Assembly (NCBI GenBank): GCA_002371345.1
Contig: DFHY01000052.1
Location: forward strand, 46,037-61,681
Length of the DNA stretch: 15,645 bases
Source: Lachnospiraceae bacterium UBA3711
GTDB lineage: Bacteria; Bacillota; Clostridia; Lachnospirales; Lachnospiraceae
Direction of reading: 5' to 3'
In this document: piece by piece, positions 15,077 to 15,645 of the stretch
Position numbering within the stretch: the stretch's first letter is position 1
How the letters are laid out: each line of letters begins with the position of its first letter
Translations under genes and position numbers: made by a program
Notes under the pieces: generated by a model
Seen by the model: only the letters and a program-made list of their open reading frames with translations
Told to the model about the DNA's origin: nothing
Database searches by the model: none

Positions 15077-15645
15077 CTAACCCACGTCCGCCAGCGGAAG
15101 GTCCGTGCTCTGCCCGGCCTTCACCTCCACCTCTCCGAAGCGGGTAAATGTTCCCATCTGCTCATAGGCGTCCGCCTTCGTGTAAGGCCAGAACTCGGTC
15201 TGTCCGGGGCCGCTGCGCCCGACGCACAGGCTGACCCAGTATGTTCCTTCCGGCAGAAGGAATGACACATGTCCCTCTTCATCCGGGCAGTTTACGGCAA
15301 TCGTCTTGTAGGTGTACGGCTCCAGAACGACAGAGCCGACAAGTATCTCCCTGTCTTCGGGAGAAGTGTCAAAATCTATTCTTCCGTATCCCTCTCTCTC
15401 TATCCTGCCATCATCGTCGAGACTGACCCCGTCCAGCCAGTCTGTGTTCTTTGCAGCGAGCCGGTCCGCGTCTTCTTCTCCGGAATCGTCCGGTTCCTCA
15501 GTATCACTGCCTGAATCTGTCTTGTCCTCGCTGTATTCAGCTTCAGTCTCCGGGGCGGTGTCTTCCGTGTGGTTTCCTCCGCCTGTAAGGAAGCCTGACA
15601 GAACGTCTTCAGTGTTTGAATCCGTTTCAGCTTCAGGGGCGGTGT
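15077..15645 (-). CDS. Acidic linker protein with a C-terminal beta domain (partial)
   Basis: The frame is open from the window edge to the TAG at 15077 (188 codons seen), so the N-terminus is missing. The first 65 or so visible residues are rich in Glu, Asp, Thr and Ser, and show TAPEAET and TAPETEAE flanking DVLSGFLTGGG. They are followed by a folded region from about DRLAAKNTDWLDG to the end. That region has strand-like segments (VVLEPYTYKTIAVNC, VSFLLPEGTYWVSLC) and ends LPLADVG. The linker plus beta domain suggests an extracytoplasmic part of an anchored or secreted protein, perhaps with a zinc ribbon and TM helix upstream as in the gene at the other end of the window. That last point is inference. 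The function is unknown. Confidence 0.75.
   Translation of the reverse strand, partial: TAPEAETDSNTEDVLSGFLTGGGNHTEDTAPETEAEYSEDKTDSGSDTEEPDDSGEEDADRLAAKNTDWLDGVSLDDDGRIEREGYGRIDFDTSPEDREILVGSVVLEPYTYKTIAVNCPDEEGHVSFLLPEGTYWVSLCVGRSGPGQTEFWPYTKADAYEQMGTFTRFGEVEVKAGQSTDLPLADVG

Overview
This window reads as a low-redundancy stretch of chromosome from an anaerobic Firmicute, most likely a Lachnospiraceae-type gut Clostridium. The evidence is strong AGGAGG-type ribosome sites, a sigma-A-like promoter, a type III pantothenate kinase of the form seen in that group, a small Mrp ATPase with an N-terminal cysteine cluster, and short zinc-ribbon membrane proteins with long low-complexity tails. Assignment to genus is not possible from sequence reading alone. 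All recognised genes but one lie on the minus strand.

Read in the direction of transcription (right to left), the layout is as follows. (1) 15645-15077 is the C-terminal part of an acidic, probably exported or membrane-anchored protein, cut by the window edge. (2) 15076-14701 is a gene-free segment built of chained hairpins, including an exact 63-bp duplication. (3) 14700-13426 encodes a secreted protein of unknown function. (4) 13397-8005 is a five-gene oligopeptide/nickel-type ABC importer (binding protein, two permeases, two ATPases) with a good promoter at 13369-13397. (5) 8008-7061 encodes a UlaG-like metallo-beta-lactamase-fold protein whose longest frame overlaps the last ATPase gene by 4 bases. 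(6) 6933-6169 is coaX, 6091-4274 an Xaa-Pro aminopeptidase, and 3913-3056 an Mrp-type Fe-S carrier ATPase. (7) 1730-732 encodes a second secreted protein of unknown function, and 583 to beyond base 1 a zinc-ribbon, single-TM protein with 17-residue repeats. The only plus-strand gene, 2158-2694, encodes a coiled-coil plus helix-turn-helix protein and is convergent with mrp.

Functionally, the importer and the Xaa-Pro aminopeptidase are compatible with uptake and breakdown of peptides, including proline-containing ones. CoaX (CoA synthesis) and Mrp (Fe-S assembly) are housekeeping genes. The metallo-beta-lactamase-fold protein may be co-expressed with the importer. The exported proteins at both ends look like lineage-specific envelope genes.

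The least explained material is in the intergenic regions. It comprises a dispersed family of palindromes (perfect copies at 14795 and 14984, decayed relatives near 3941, 4216, 11714 and 13405), a 43-44-bp tandem array at 2898-3053, a 16-bp inverted repeat bounding 119 bp at 2766-2884, and decayed tandem duplications with periods of 39 bp (692-758) and 83 bp (9746-9883). I saw no tRNA, rRNA, CRISPR array, transposase or phage gene. I cannot point to a demonstrated new system. The best leads are the palindrome family, the repeat array next to the HTH gene, and a short leader ORF before the aminopeptidase gene.
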